DNA from: Polytrichum commune
Taxonomy: Eukaryota; Streptophyta; Polytrichopsida; Polytrichales; Polytrichaceae
Assembly: GCA_950295325.1 (NCBI GenBank)
Contig: OX485809.1
Coordinates: 6,386,001-6,450,000, forward strand
Direction of reading: 5' to 3'
Length of the DNA: 64,000 nucleotides
Below the pieces are notes generated by a model. The model was not told the origin of the DNA. It ran no database searches and saw only the letters and a list, made by a program, of their open reading frames with translations. Positions within the stretch are counted from its first letter, which is position 1; every line of letters begins with the position of its first letter. The position numbers and the translations under genes were made by a program. Of this stretch, positions 1-13,091 are shown one piece after another.

Positions 1-319
1 AGAAAAGCCTTTTAGTGTTTTCAGTGATCTTGCAAACTTAATGTCTAATATTTTCTTTTTTTAAAACCTGAATACTCTCTATTCCTTGTGCAAAATTGAC
101 TCAAGTAAATTACAATTAATGTTTTCTCTTGACTTATGGAGTTGCTATATTAAAAGGCATTGTCAATAACATGTCTATGTAGCCAAAGCACCCTGTTAAA
201 AATACATCACAGGAATGCATCACAAGACAAATAGTTGCAATTGACTTGGTCCTCAAACAAATATGTACACCCAAATTGGTCACAAGTAAAAAGTGATTCG
301 ACATGAAGCTTTGATCTAC
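1..319 (-). other. PEX6 intron following exon 8
   Basis: The GT donor of exon 8 is at 318-319 on the minus strand. No further PEX6 exon (the expected D2 start with a WDDVGG-like motif) was recognised in these bases, so they are read as the beginning of the next intron. Confidence 0.6.
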
Positions 320-3300
320 CTTTGGGGTACCAATGGCAGATGCAGTTCGTTTCTTCAATCGGGAAAATGCTTCTTGCACATCCTCAACTTCAATATAGAA
401 TAGTCTTTGTAGCTCCTTTACTGAAATTTTTTCCTTGGGTTTCTCGGTGTGCTCATCATTTTCTGTTAACCCAACAGAACATTGTAAAAACCACACCAAA
501 GCAAGTTCAAGAATGATACAGGTTTTTGGATATTTACTGTGCAAGTAACTGCAAGCCATTTCAACCTGGATTTGACAGATGTTCCATATTTCCACATCTG
601 GGTAAAAGAAATTATTCCCCAATGAAGCTTTGATGTTTATTAATAGCTATTCCTAATTTTGGTTGTTACAAACTTGAAGCCCAACTTGGTAAAAATGGAA
701 TTTGGAAGCCCTTAGGTTTCCAATATAAAAAAGTACAACAGCTATTGAATACTAGCAACCTAAGGAGACAGGTAATTTTAGCAGAACTTTGCCACTTTCA
801 GTATATATAACCTCCATAATTTCAGGTAGAATCACAAATATCCATATATGTAGAAACTAAATCATATTGTAGCATTCAATGAATTTGGGAACAGTCAATA
901 TAGTAGACACAAACTTTGGTTCAACTGAGACCACCCACTTGATCATAAGCTCAAGATATAAAAACTGAGAAGGCGTGAAACTTCTTAATATCCACATTTT
1001 TGCACAACACAATCAAATAGTATTTGTTATCTAAATACTTTATAAGTAATGCATCTGTAAGCAACAATTAAGGAACAAGTAGGGAGAAGGAAATAGGAGA
1101 ATTTAAGACTATGTTACCATCAAGGATGACACTTTCCAACTGGGATGAAACATCACTGCCATCTTTTTCCTCCCCATCATCAACAAATTCGTAATATCCG
1201 GGTTCAGATTTGGTTTTTGTCATTGTTTTCACGATCCGGCTTATGGCATTGACTCCAGCATCAGCACTCAACGCCTTAAGGTCCCGTAGAGTTGATCCTG
1301 AGGTTTGAGATGCTACGGTATCTAGAAAAGATTTCAACTTCTCCTCCTGCATATATTTTTGATAAAGGTGAGTACCAAAAGTTGGCTTTTACTAGTATTG
1401 TATAACAAAAGAAGAAAAGACACCCACACTAATGCAAACTCATAGGGCATACAACAAGACATTGAGTACAAATAGAATATAACGCATATATGTATAACCT
1501 AATCAATATGCAACCAGGAATGACAAATAATCTGTTGAAATATATTGAAAATAACTTGAAGAGAAAGGACTTGAAAATATAGCCAGAATCAATAGCAATC
1601 AATGAGCAGATCCAAGTAAGAATCATACTCATTAACATCGAATTTTTTTCTCGAAACGTTTTGCCTTGTTTGCTATCCATATTCTTTTCAAAACAGGACA
1701 GGCTTGTTTTTATCAAATACTGTATGATGCAGGCACCACAATGAATATATTGACCTTGTGTACTCTGAATCACTTTAAGGTAGACAGGTCCTAAATCATC
1801 AATTTTTCTTGTTTGCTATGAAATACGAATCCAATTCGTGACCTCTAAATTCTGGCCAATCCACAAATGTGGATGGAGAAGCCAGGTTCAAGTGCAGAGA
1901 AATTTGGGGCCAGCCTTGAAATGATATGAATTTCCAAAGGTGACAGCCAGGGACTCATAACTCAGTCACATAGCGCCCCCCCCCCCCCCAATTATGTTGA
2001 CCATTAAGTCCAGAATGGTTAACAAAATTTGTGCACATAGTCTAATCTCTTTAGAACACATGTCTTTTTGGTGACCAGTTTCAGATCCACACCTAACCGA
2101 ACACCACCCAAATAAGGTTACCATCTAAACATGTAACCAACTTAGGCCTGCTTACCTCAGAAATGCATCTACAAAAGTATGAAATATTGAACTAGACTAT
2201 CCCTTTTGTGACTTGGAAGGAGGAGATTACAATTAATCAGAGAAAAGGCTCAGACCTTAATTTTAATTGTTCCATCACCAGCTCCGGACTCGAGAAAAGC
2301 TCGTCTGGGTGTAAATCCAAGGAAGTGATGAAGCAATTTGACACGCCGAGCTTCATCAGGACCCTCAACTTCAATTGTGTGAGTGAAGTAGCGGCGGAGG
2401 GTAGGTTTTAGGTCTTCCAAATTCTCCACCGCCGCTGCAAGTAATACCAGGCCTGGTGTTGGTCCCCTGTTCCTAACCTCAAGCTGCGCCAAAAGGTCAA
2501 AGTCAGACATACTAATTTCCAATTACGAATCTGTTAGACAGACTTTTGTTTCATAACCGCAGTTATGAATGAACTATAAGAGCAATAATTGGTGGTCCCT
2601 CATCTCTGTTATCAATCTCAATTTTCCCTATTCATTTATTCTTATAGTCATTTAACTAAAAACTTCCCTCCTAAGACGATACCTTAATAGAATGCGCCTG
2701 ATGACATCATATTAAAGTCTACTTTGACTTTTGAAATTAGAGGTTTCCACAACTAAAAGGGTATTAACAACAACATTTAGTTTAAAAATTTCTCTGTAGT
2801 GGATATCCATAATGGTTGGTTCTAAAATTTTTGAGGACCATAGATACATGTAGTCCATAACCTTGAGATAACCGACCACAACATAACCAGCCAACACTGG
2901 CATATACCTTGCTCATTCTTTGGTCCTCTTTTTCCTGAACGTCCCCTATTTCAAAGTCATCATCATCTTCTTCCTCTTCATCTTCAATTTCTTGGTTCAA
3001 GTGAGCCTGTATTCCATCTCGCAGTGCATTTCCTATCAAAGAAACATTTTTTGACTGGTCTTGACCTCCACCTGCTAAAGACTTCATCAAAGCTCCAAAC
3101 CGCCGCAACAAAAGCACAGCCGGAGAATACCTTCTCACAAATACAAGTGAACCTACCTTCTCAGTAACTGAGATTAGAACATTTGCAAAACAGTCATAGT
3201 TTTCTTGTAGCACTAATAAGACCATCCTGAACAGAATTTAATGTAAAATCTTCATTCCTGACCTGCTAATAATAACAACCAGATAGGCTCCAAGGCTTTG

Positions 3301-6300
3301 GTGAACTTTAAGTAAGCCTCCAAAATACTGACAATTCCAGCTATAGGTAAACACTGTCGTACAATCAGTTACTGCAATGATGTGGTTGAGCCACTTATCC
3401 TACTACCCTACGCCACAAAATCCCATGTGTCACCTCAGAAATATTAGCATTTTGAAACTCCTTATCACCTACATGTAATCATACAAACCAGGGACAATAC
3501 GAACATGCTGCGAGATAAGTTTATGTGTAAGTGTTTACTTGTTCTTAATATGTCAATCTGTCTCACACAACTGTTCCAACCAGGAACTTTTAGCATTTGA
3601 TATAAGAAATATATTAATTGTACAATATTGAACTCGAAGCAATGAAGGTCATAGATTTTTACTTGCGAGCAGTTTTGAATGCTGCAGCTACAGCTGCAGC
3701 AGTTTTGCTCTCAGAGGTTTTGAGAAGTTCGTAACAATTATATTCCACCACATGCAGACCTAGGTCTTCAGCAGCCATTTTCACCACTGTACGCTTCCCA
3801 TGCCCTGCCCAGGGTTAACTATAGTGCATTAGCACAAAGATATCACGACAATTTATTCACATACTGGACAGTCCAGATAAAATTTCAGCAATAGGATAGT
3901 GTGATGCATTCCTGATCTCTTTGGAGCATACAGAATGTTTCCCCGTTCGCACAAAAATACATACAAGCTCACATAGATTCCTTTGTATTTTGCTGGGTAA
4001 ATTTCAGTTTAGTATGGTACTCACAAAAACTTGCCAGCTAATCACATACATAATAGGATGATCCTTTAACAGGACTTTTCATCAGGAGTTGGTCCCCTAT
4101 GATTTTCCTTTGCTTGTTTTGCATACGATATGATTAATTTCTTTCCATTTGTGATGGTGCATGCTCGGAGGTAGTGATTGAATCTAAATAAAGAGCAACC
4201 TATTCAGTTCATTAAGGGCCAAATTTGTTATAGCACCTCATTGCATGCCAAAATTAGTTTGACCCTCCCTTAACCGATATGGAATGTTCAAACCTTCAAA
4301 CCTTCACACTACCTCAGAACATGCACCAAAAACCTACAGAACATGGAAGGTGTTGTATGCAAAACAACCAACTCCCGACCAAAATTCCCATTGAATAAAA
4401 GGATAACTCTAACATATTCTAAATATAAGAGTACCAGAAAATCATTTAAACATCACATCAGCACCTCATGACTTGTTATTTACAAAGGACCTGACCATCA
4501 ACTTCATTGGTGATATTGAGGGTCAAACTCATTCTAGCATGCCAAGATATGCTAAATAAGTTTGACCTTCAATGACCAAAATAAGTTGCGCTTCATTCAA
4601 ATTCAAAGCATGCACCACAAATGGAAAGAAATTATTGCTTTTGTATGCAAACAACCAATAGGAAATAATAGGGGACCTACTCCTGACAAAAAGTCCCATT
4701 GAGTTAAAGGATAACTCTAGTGAGTGAAAAATCAATACAAACAGCACTGGGTGTGTGTGTTTGTGGCATTTCCAGAAACAGTGAAACAAACTGAAGCACT
4801 TTGTAAAAGGAATATACAATAAGAAAAGAATAGTCGTTTTGGAAGGACAAACCTGCACGTCCATGAAGTAGTAGAGCTGTGTGGAGTCTCAAAGGCAATG
4901 CTTGAGGATGTACACAGGGAGCCCAAATGGATGTCACCACATTCACTTCAGGTGGTATAGGAAATGGAACACAAGTTTTATACAAAGAGGAATTTCTTGC
5001 ACCCACAAATTTGCGGAAACCCAAAACTGGTGGTGGAAGTTGTGCCTGTTCAGAGCCCCCAAGTACAAGAGCTGTTTTATGTCGATTGACATGTGAGGCA
5101 ATCGATGTCGAGGGCTCAACTGCTAACACCTACTGGAAACAAAATGATTAAATTATTAGCTGAACACAAAATTTGACTCTACTGTTGATGAGCAACTACA
5201 AGTTGAAAATTAACAAAAAGAGTACATGCACATTCAAAATATGTATATACAAAAAACTGAGTGACATAATGCCTGCCAGGATGAAGAGCTTTGAAATCTC
5301 TGCATCCACAAGGAGAAACCCCCTCCACTTTACTTCAGACCTGAGTATTTTTCCATAAAATTCAGAAGAGCTGTACCTTGAAGGAAACCCTCCCTCAAAA
5401 AATATGTAGAATATATCAATAAGACACGAATTCTCTGGAAAAAAATTACTTCAAGAAATTTAAAAGAAATGGGAGCGGGAAACACATTCTATAAGCTCAC
5501 ATAGGCTTCCTATCAACTTCAGCATGCTCCAATTAAAAATTTGCAAATATGGTTAGATTTTCACTTTGTTCCATGCATGCTGAGAACTAAGGTATACGGG
5601 CCTCAGTTACTTTTCTTCATGAAATAATTATTTTTGAGTGGTATGTGGTTAAGCGTGGATCTAAGGACCGACACCAAATAGACATGTATTCAAGAAAGAT
5701 TGGAATACATGCTCAAATTTGTTAACCATTCTAGGCTCAATAGTCAACATAATTGGGGGGGGGGCACCTATATGGCCATCTAATGAGCTCAAGAATCCTC
5801 ACTTTGATAATGAATATTATATTCATATGAGCTCCGAAATTTATGAGAATGGCTGCAGCCACGACTTGGATTGGTCAATCATCTTGCACTTATCACATTT
5901 TCATATCATACAAGCAGTGGGTGCAGAGCTAAAAGTAGCCATTTAAGAGCAGCTTACTTTAGACAAAAATACTCTGTTCACCAGTCAAGGCTCCAAAACA
6001 ACTAATATAACTTATTATATCAAACCATGAAAAAAGGGAAGGGAAGCAAGTGAGGACCTTGAAATGGACAAGTTCATCGACTGGTACATGAAGGTCCCCA
6101 AAAGATGCATGCAATGCTGGGTGAACGGGTGGAATCCAAAGAGATAAAATGTCGCCTTCTGCCAACAATCTGTCAACTTCAAAATATTTTGCCAAAGCCT
6201 TGTCAATCCTCTCCTGCCGTTCCTTCTTCAACTGGTCCAAGTAATCCTTCCTGTTACTCAAATTCAGTGAGGCAGGAGTTCGTATATGGCCAATCCGAAC

Positions 6301-8781
6301 ATGAGTCGCATACCTTGTCAACCCTAGTGAAAATTTCTCAAAAACTTCTCGCGAGTTCAATGTACTCTTTGATAGTTGCTCCCCATAAGAATCGAGAAGA
6401 GGGTATAGCTCTAAAGTTGGCAGCTGAATACTTTCCGCCTCGGGAATTGATTTTTCAGAAGACTTTGACAGTGAGGCAGCAGCTTCTGTAGAGGCTTTTT
6501 TAATTAGCCATGTAAGCCAAGTTACATGTAAACCTATGTTGAATGCTAATGGGGAGGAAAGATAGGCGACTTGACGATCCACAAATTGCAAGCCTTGGTG
6601 GACTGTGAAAGTCGGATAGAAATTTTCCTGGGATGCAGAACCATTTGGCAATTCCAAGTCTGAATTTCTTGGTGAAGATTGGATTTTGGGCGGATCAAGG
6701 ACAAATGTCCTTGCTGGCCTCACAATGTTCGTTGTCAAATTCCTGACTAGCACCTGCGTGAAATAAAACCCATAAATTACAAGCACATAAACAATTAAAC
6801 ATCAAAAGACTTCCAACACGCAGAAGAGTAATGGAACAGGATAAAGTTACAAAAGAAATGATGCTCTCAAGCATTGCCAAAATTGTAAAATGGGAAAATG
6901 GCGGAAACAGTGAAATTAAACGACGCTTTCAAGATGAGAGGGTGCCAAGCCAAGAACTCAGTTGCTATAATTACAAAAGGCACCATGATTTAACTCTTTC
7001 TGAAAGTGATAGCTCTGACTCAGCTGGAATTGTTGAACCCTTAAACCCAGCATCTGGTCATACATTGGTACCACACAAAAACCACACAAACATTATGGAA
7101 CAGGACAAAGTTACAAAAGAAATGATGCCCTCAAACATTGCTGAAATTATGAAATGTGAAAATGGCAGAAATTAACAAAATTTCCAAGATGAGAGGCCGG
7201 TATAAAACACAAATTCAGATAGTAAAAACTCGGCTGTTTTGATCACAAAAGGCACCATGATTCAATCTGCCTGAAAGTGCAAAAGCTAGGACCCAGCTGG
7301 CTTTCTTGAACCCCTAAACCCAGCAGATAGAATTAGACTTGGTACCGCACAAAAGCCATTCTCCACAAGGCCATCCATCTGTTAAAAATAGTGCCTTCCT
7401 GGTTGGTCAGAAAATCCAAGCATGGCTTCAGCAGCACATTTTTTTGGGCATCATATATGACACCCTGACACGAAACCCTGGGTTGCGATTGAATGCATAA
7501 ACCATATTTCTCTGAGGACAAAAAGGTTTCATGCGCGATATCGATCCTCTAGACTGAGGGAAAGAAAGTAAAGATGTCATTGAATTGGTAAACCCAAACA
7601 ATATCAGCATGAGAATTGCATTCAAGCAACACAAGATTGTGGTTTTTGGGAGGTGCAACAAGAATTTGATGAGGAATTCCATACCCAGTCCTCACATGAA
7701 ACCCTGGGTTGAAATTGAGTGCATAAACCCTAATTATCTAAAGACAAATAAGGGTTACTTGCGCAACTCAGTTATTTCTCATAATACCAGCCTTCAGGAT
7801 TGAGAATTGAAGGGTATAGATATCGTTGAATTGGTAAACCCTCATAATCTCAGATTGAGAATTGCATTGAAGGAAATGAGATTGAGTGCGTTTTTGGGGG
7901 AGGACATGCCACAATGAGAATTTTACCAGGAATTTCATACACATTCCTGACATGAACCCATGGGTTGACATTGAATGCATAAACCCTATTTCTCTGAGCA
8001 CAACTAAGGGCTTCTTATGCAACTCGATTTCTTCCCATAATACTGGTCTTCTGAATTGAGGAAGACAAAGTAAAGCTATCATTGAATTTGTAAACCCTAA
8101 AATGTCAGAATGAGCATTGCATTCAACCATCATCACTTTGAGTGGTTTCAGCAGCACTTGCATTGGGCTTTGCATGACATACTGACGTAAAACCCTAGGT
8201 TGAGGATTAAATGCATAAACCCTATTTCTCTGCGGACAAAAGGGTTTCTTGCATGACTCGATTTCTCTTCACAATATCATTCCTTCTTCACGACTGAAAA
8301 TTGAAGAGTTTAGATATCATTGAATTGGTAAGCCCTAATAATGTCGATTGTGAATTGCATTCAAGCATCATGAGTTTCATTGGGTTTTAATCACCTTAAG
8401 TAAGAGAAAGGAAGACATGCAACAACAACAACAATTGGTTGAGGAATTTGATACCCATGAGCCTGAAGAGAGGGAGAGATCACGCAAAGCTGACACAGAC
8501 AACCCAACCATAGTCGCCTCATCCCATCCATAACCTTCAATTCTTGACACAGGATCCTCATCATCACCATCACCATTTCCAAGACTTTTTCCTTCTTCTT
8601 TTACATCCTGTACTGAGACCCCTGCACATCCCTCCTTTGAGAAAAAAAGTAAGCCTGGACTTAAGGAAATAGGCTGGATGGAGGGCAGCAAGTGCACATC
8701 TGGTTGATGCAGATCGAGTATGGACCGAAGAGTTTCGGATGTTTGTTGTAAAATTAGGGGTTTCCGGGACCCCCGTGCCAT
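320..8781 (-). CDS. PEX6: PEX6 peroxin, N-terminal and D1 AAA part (3' end off window)
   Basis: This is the plant AAA-ATPase which, with PEX1, extracts the PEX5 receptor from the peroxisome membrane for recycling. Eight exons can be placed: 8455-8781, 6058-6753, 4853-5129, 3663-3804, 2908-3130, 2256-2483, 1118-1346 and 320-462. All have GT-AG borders and matching phases, giving about 755 codons. Order and content follow Arabidopsis PEX6 as I remember it: N-terminus with RKPLIL, then VLDPPK, then VAYLSSPLAFN, then HKTALVLGG, then the D1 Walker A segment GRAGHGKRT split by the exon 3/4 junction, then YSPAVLLLRRF, DLKALSADAG and finally KKRTASAIGTPK. That last segment directly precedes the D2 ATPase in the family, so D2 must lie left of base 1. 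The start chosen is the ATG at 8781, where the alignment begins. An acidic E/D run (about 2950-2990) is a local feature. D1 is normally the degenerate ATPase of PEX6, so its imperfect Walker A is not evidence of decay. No stops were found in the exons. Confidence 0.93.
1860..2110. repeat. Intronic dispersed repeat, inverted partner of 5640-5890
   Basis: The reverse complement of this stretch resembles 5640-5890. Shared landmarks are a poly-C run here (from about 1978) and poly-G there (from about 5755), a segment reading gttaaccattct, and gtcaacataattggggg. The two copies lie in different PEX6 introns in opposite orientation. Family unknown; probably a non-autonomous transposon or a fragment of one. 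Confidence 0.7.
4060..4720. repeat. Fold-back repeat inside a PEX6 intron
   Basis: 4061-4240 and 4505-4720 are approximate inverted copies; both contain ataatttctttccatttgtg-like and aggagt(t/a)ggtcccctat segments on opposite strands. 4330-4420 repeats part of the second arm in direct orientation. This looks like a palindromic non-autonomous element with an extra partial copy. Confidence 0.6.
5640..5890. repeat. Intronic dispersed repeat, inverted partner of 1860-2110
   Basis: Second copy of the repeat at 1860-2110, in opposite orientation, inside the PEX6 intron between exons 2 and 3. It carries the G-run at about 5755 that matches the C-run of the other copy. Confidence 0.7.
7430..8390. 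repeat. Four tandem copies of a ~250-bp unit in PEX6 intron 1
   Basis: The phrase attgaatt(g/t)gtaa(a/g)ccc recurs at about 7577, 7825, 8080 and 8318, each followed by a similar segment with gaattgcattcaag and an aaaccctgggttg-like motif. The period is about 245-255 bp. Copies are diverged, and short ORFs through them are not genes. Confidence 0.75.
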
Positions 8782-9063
8782 AGCTGAAATGAAAACACCA
8801 CTTATGAACCAACCTAAACCATAGCCTGGCAAAAACAATTGCTCAATCAAGCCTCCAAGGTCCAAAGAGAGAACTCAACAAACTTGTTCTCGAGGTCTTC
8901 ATGATATTCTGCAACAATAAATAAGTCAGGTCATTAAAATCTTCAACCCCAAGGATTGGTGACCAATTCATGCCCTAAACCCTATACCTCCTATTTTAAA
9001 CCCCATAACCGTGCACCCAATATCCCCATCCTTACATACCTTGCAACCAATTCACCCTTGATA
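8782..9063 (-). promoter_or_regulatory. PEX6 5' UTR/promoter region (inferred)
   Basis: The sequence immediately upstream of the PEX6 start codon holds no recognisable gene. It is assigned as leader and promoter only by position; no clear TATA box was identified. Confidence 0.3.
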
Positions 9064-9340
9064 CACCTTCCACAATCCCATCCCAGCTGGTAAAATTTAT
9101 GAAACCAGGGTTCACCCTACCCATCATTCTACATACAAACTCAAAGACCTCATGGGTATTGGATATGGAAATTCGTCAAAGAATTAACATTACATTCAAG
9201 ATACATCTTCCACAATTCCATCCACCCCAGCTGACAAAATTCATGAAACCAGGGTTCATCATTCCCATCATTCTACATACGATTTCAAAGACATGAATAG
9301 TGGAAATTCGTTGAAAATTCACATTACATTCAAGCACACA
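9064..9340. repeat. Tandem duplication, ~137-bp unit, two copies
   Basis: Both halves contain tgaaaccagggttca, cccatcattctacata and acattacattcaag in the same order. The copies start near 9064 and 9205. Short ORFs across it are an effect of the duplication. Confidence 0.7.
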
Positions 9341-10640
9341 CCTGGGTCATGGATGGCTTTGGCAACTCCCACAAGCCATCACCTCAAAATTACTTGACAA
9401 GTTAGGCCTCCGAGCCAACAAATCCTTCAGAAATCATTTATCTGTTCGCGCGGCTGAGATCTCTGTGAACAATTTCTTCTAATTCCGAGGAGATGGACTC
9501 ATCGAGGCACATGGCCAACGATGGGGAAACTTTTCGGTGAAGTGGGACTTTCGGGAAGAATCCAGCCGGTCGTCAGCCGGTCGCCTCGCCTCCATGGAGC
9601 TTTGGCAACCGGTTAGTGTCCATGACTGGTTGAGATCATGACCTCCACCGAAGTTTTCTTAGGGTGAACCAATCAACCCCTAACTTCCCACGCCCAATTT
9701 CCCTCAAATCTGCGCCGAAAATGTGACTTCAATTTCTGTAGCTTTTTTGAAATCCAACCTTGTAGATGTTTGCAAGTTAGAGGTGACTATTCAAAGTCCA
9801 AATTTTCAACATTGAACTTATGTTATGTAGGAGATTATAATAGGAACGTCAACAATGGACTTGAGGGGCAGTAGTTTAGTAATTGAATTGGGGTTCTTTT
9901 TTTGAACGAATCTCCACTCAAATCATATCCAAATGACAAAATGTTATCCTCAAAAGAGGGGCTATACACCTATTTGAATCAACTCACATATCTTGAAAAC
10001 ATTATTTGTGATTTTTAGGGAAGCTTATAATTTGAGGCAGGGGTGCCACAACTCCACACCTTCCACATGGTAGGACATAGCATATATGAACATGAACAAG
10101 AGGAGTAGTTGAAACAATCCAGAAACCATATGAATTGGTGTCAAAGGGGTCAGAGCAAACATTTCACAACCAGATTATGGTCACATAGGACATTAGGGGT
10201 TAAGGGTTGATTCACATGGGGTCCTAAGCCCAATAGGTCCTAAGCCCAATATGCCCAATAGGTCCTAAGCGACAAGTTGAAACGATGAGGGTGGCAACTT
10301 CAAAAAACAAGAAAGGTGGAAGTAGACGGCAATACACATACTAAATCAACACAATAAATTTAAGTGTCATTTTAAAATGACAAAGACAATTTCAAATGGT
10401 AAATCATAAGAATTATAACCTCAATGTTAATGAGGATTTTGTAATTTTATTTGACCTCCAAGTTAATGACGTGCTTCATTGATGGTTTCACTTCCGGAAT
10501 GAAATCCCAATGAATTGCTTGTTTACTAATTGGAAGTGCACATATATATTGGATTTTAGACCTTGAAGGTGAAGTGCACTCAATATGGGATTTGTAGTCA
10601 AGCGGCCTTCAAGAATGCAAGACCAATATTTTTTTCGAAG
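9341..10640. other. Intergenic sequence without recognisable genes
   Basis: Nothing gene-like was found. 9420-9640 is more GC-rich and could be part of an unrecognised upstream gene or leader. 10,230-10,275 has a short gtcctaagcccaata repeat. Confidence 0.4.
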
Positions 10641-10647
10641 TTGGATG

Positions 10648-10755
10648 GGGCGGGCAACAATTTTCGGTCGGGTTCAAAAATTTCCCTAGAAGCTGCCCCC
10701 GCTCGGATCTGACACCCCCCATAGTTTGTATGGGGGGACTTAATGTCCACCAAAG
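10648..10755. mobile_element. Relic end resembling the TIR of the 13-24 kb MULE
   Basis: The pattern gggcggg, then a purine/T stretch, then agctgccccc, a short palindrome of C-run, agtttgta and G-run, then acttaatgtcc follows the same order as the right TIR of the MULE ending at 23,880. It is clearly diverged. No partner end was found to the left, so this is probably a solitary relic of a related element. Confidence 0.45.
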
Positions 10756-11196
10756 TTTTCTTTCCTGATAATGTGATGTGAGGTAGCCTTGTTTTCAGGT
10801 AAATTAAATGGAACCTAAGCTAACACAAAGAAAGTGACTTGATGCAAGAATAATAGCTGATTTTATGATTTTTTAATGTCTTGATGGGTCCTTGAAATGT
10901 GGTGGAGCCTAATGGACAAAGTCCTTTAAAAAAAATAAAAAATTAAGGACTTAATCTACCAATCAACTAAGTTTTTGATTAGAAGGGGGGGGGGAGGTCA
11001 ACAAGTTGAAGCCAAATGCATTAAGAACCAAGAAAAATGTGCCCACTTCAAGGGGAAGTGGGCCTTCAAACACGAAATACCGCTACGTAAAGAGTTACAA
11101 AGACCTCAACTTTATCAAGGGCAACCCACACAAAAACCACCAATCAAGGACAACTCCCAAATCACTAAGTCACCAACAAAGTGTTAAATCACCTAA

Positions 11197-11727
11197 TGGG
11201 GCATTCCCACCTGACTTTAGTTAAGACCCAAAGTATTTCCTAAAAACCGGGTAAAGCTCCCTTGGTTATAGTGGAGGCATCCGACTATCCCAATGCACCT
11301 ACAAGAACTTGCTCCAAAGATTTTCAAGTAGGTTTTAGTTAAGTAGCTTTCACACATGTTCATGGTTTTATCTACCAAGCAATGAATGTTGGGTAGTTTT
11401 TGTCCCATCCCCAAATGCCTTACTACTCACCTGTCTTACCATCGGTTTTTGTTAATGGGGCTCCTCGTGCCCTCATAGCTAAGACTAAAAAGCAACCAAT
11501 CACAAGGGTGGGAGGCGACACTTTTAAAGTTCCTATATTCTTGCCTCATGTTTAGGTACCGATGGGAGGGTCGGTGGTTGAGGCTTAAAACCTCCACTTT
11601 TAAGCCATGCCACATCATTTGCCACCTAGGCTCGGCACTAAAAAGAGCCGTATGTGTGAACCCTAGATAACTAAAACCCCTTTTAGACTAAAACTACTTC
11701 TAAGTAATGTCAGGTGGGAATGCCCCA
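11197..11727. mobile_element. 531-bp MITE, PIF/Harbinger-like, TSD TAA
   Basis: The two ends are inverted repeats of about 22 bp: TGGGGCATTCCCACCTGAC reads inward from 11,197 and its complement reads outward to 11,727. TAA directly flanks both sides (11,194-11,196 and 11,728-11,730). A 3-bp T/A-rich TSD and short TIR fit Tourist/PIF-type MITEs. It has no coding capacity. A diverged copy of its interior is at 25,143-25,530. Confidence 0.8.
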
Positions 11728-11730
11728 TAA

Positions 11731-12165
11731 GTGTGTTGCCATTTTTAGTTCCAAGGGACTCTTATATAAGGTTGAGGCATTCATAGTCGACCATGTTCAT
11801 TTAACTGCTCACTATGGTCATGTGATGTTGACATGGATGAAATCTATATTTTTAGGCAAACGGAGTTAAGGTTTAAGTGGTGGTGGCTTGTGATTGATTA
11901 CCCACATAAGAGTTTGACAATTGTTGTAGCCAAGCATTATAATTTAGATGAGCAGTTTTGGATTAATCTATAGATCAACTATGTGTTACCCTAATTTTAC
12001 CACTTTGAAATCTATAACATTTTCCATATTCATTAAGAAAAAAAACCGTTTCTTTAATATTCTCCTTGGAATTTGTTTCTTTTTGCAAGAAAAACAATTC
12101 CCCGCTATTACTCCTCCTTAACAAATGCAAACTCTCTTATTGTATCAGTTATAGATGCCTCAACC
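11731..12165. other. Spacer between two MITEs, no gene seen
   Basis: AT-rich sequence with no ORF or repeat that I recognise. Confidence 0.4.
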
Positions 12166-12168
12166 TTA

Positions 12169-12688
12169 GGGCCGTTTTACACCTAGAGAGGCCAGGCCAA
12201 TTCGTTGTGTAAGAGGCTTGAAATCCTCACTTGTGATTGGCCAAAAGGCTAAAATCGGCCCCAACCCCTTTACACCTAGAGCCCAAGCCGATTTGGTGGT
12301 ATGATTTTTTAAAAATAAAAAATGCATGGTATGACACAGCCCGAGTTCATCGAATTGGGTGCACCCAAAATGGAAGGCCAATTCTTGACCTCGGGACCAA
12401 TGGAGATTTCAATTAAAAAAAATTAAGAACAAAATATGATTTTTTTAACAAACCACATCCAATGGACTATGCGAAATTTTGAACGGCTCTATGCTACAGT
12501 ATGCTAGATCCGTTGGATTATGCTAGATTAATTGAATCGGCCTAGCTTCTTGTCCCTAAGGCCTTCACATATGAGAAAATTGGCCCCCCATTAGAATATT
12601 AAAATATTGTGTAGTTGAGGCCGGTCTCCAACCCAAAAGGGGCTGACATTTCATGCAATCAGCCCGGCCTCTAGGTGTAAAGCGGCCC
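12169..12688. mobile_element. 520-bp MITE, PIF/Harbinger-like, TSD TTA
   Basis: Inverted ends: GGGCCGTTTTACACCTAGA at the left and the complement of GGGCCGCTTTACACCTAGA at the right. Both are flanked by TTA (12,166-12,168 and 12,689-12,691). The terminal GGGCC and 3-bp TSD fit the Tourist/PIF superfamily. An internal copy of the tttacacctagag phrase is at about 12,269. Non-coding. Confidence 0.85.
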
Positions 12689-12691
12689 TTA

Positions 12692-13091
12692 GGGCCAAGT
12701 TCCATGTGCCGGTCCCGGTCCGTTTTTTTCAAAATAAATGGGTGGGCCGGTGAAAAGAGGGTGGTGCCATGTGCCCATCCTTCTCACCCAAGTAAGTAAG
12801 TAAGTAAAGCACGTAAATGTTATTTGCATGGAGAAACGGCTGACACATGCATCCTTTTATTATTGCTGCATAAACAGAGTGGCCACCACCACCCAATTGA
12901 ACCTTGCATGATTCAGGGATCATCTCCCAACTGGGGTAGGTGAGCCTATGTCAGGCATCATTGAGGACACTAGATAAACCCTAAACCCTGACCCAAGGTA
13001 GCATACCACTCAATCTATAAACAGTTCATTTCCAAACCCCGGTGGCCTTGTTATTAAAAGAAGCTCCCAAATGGAGGACGTGAAGATTTTT
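12692..13091. other. Spacer to the MULE, no gene seen
   Basis: Contains GC-rich fragments (12,700-12,740) and a short aagt microsatellite near 12,790. No gene recognised. Confidence 0.4.

Noticed and set aside
8960..9010. Telomere-like words (ccctaaaccct) here and near 12,970
   Set aside because: Only one or two units each, interrupted; too short to be an interstitial telomere array.
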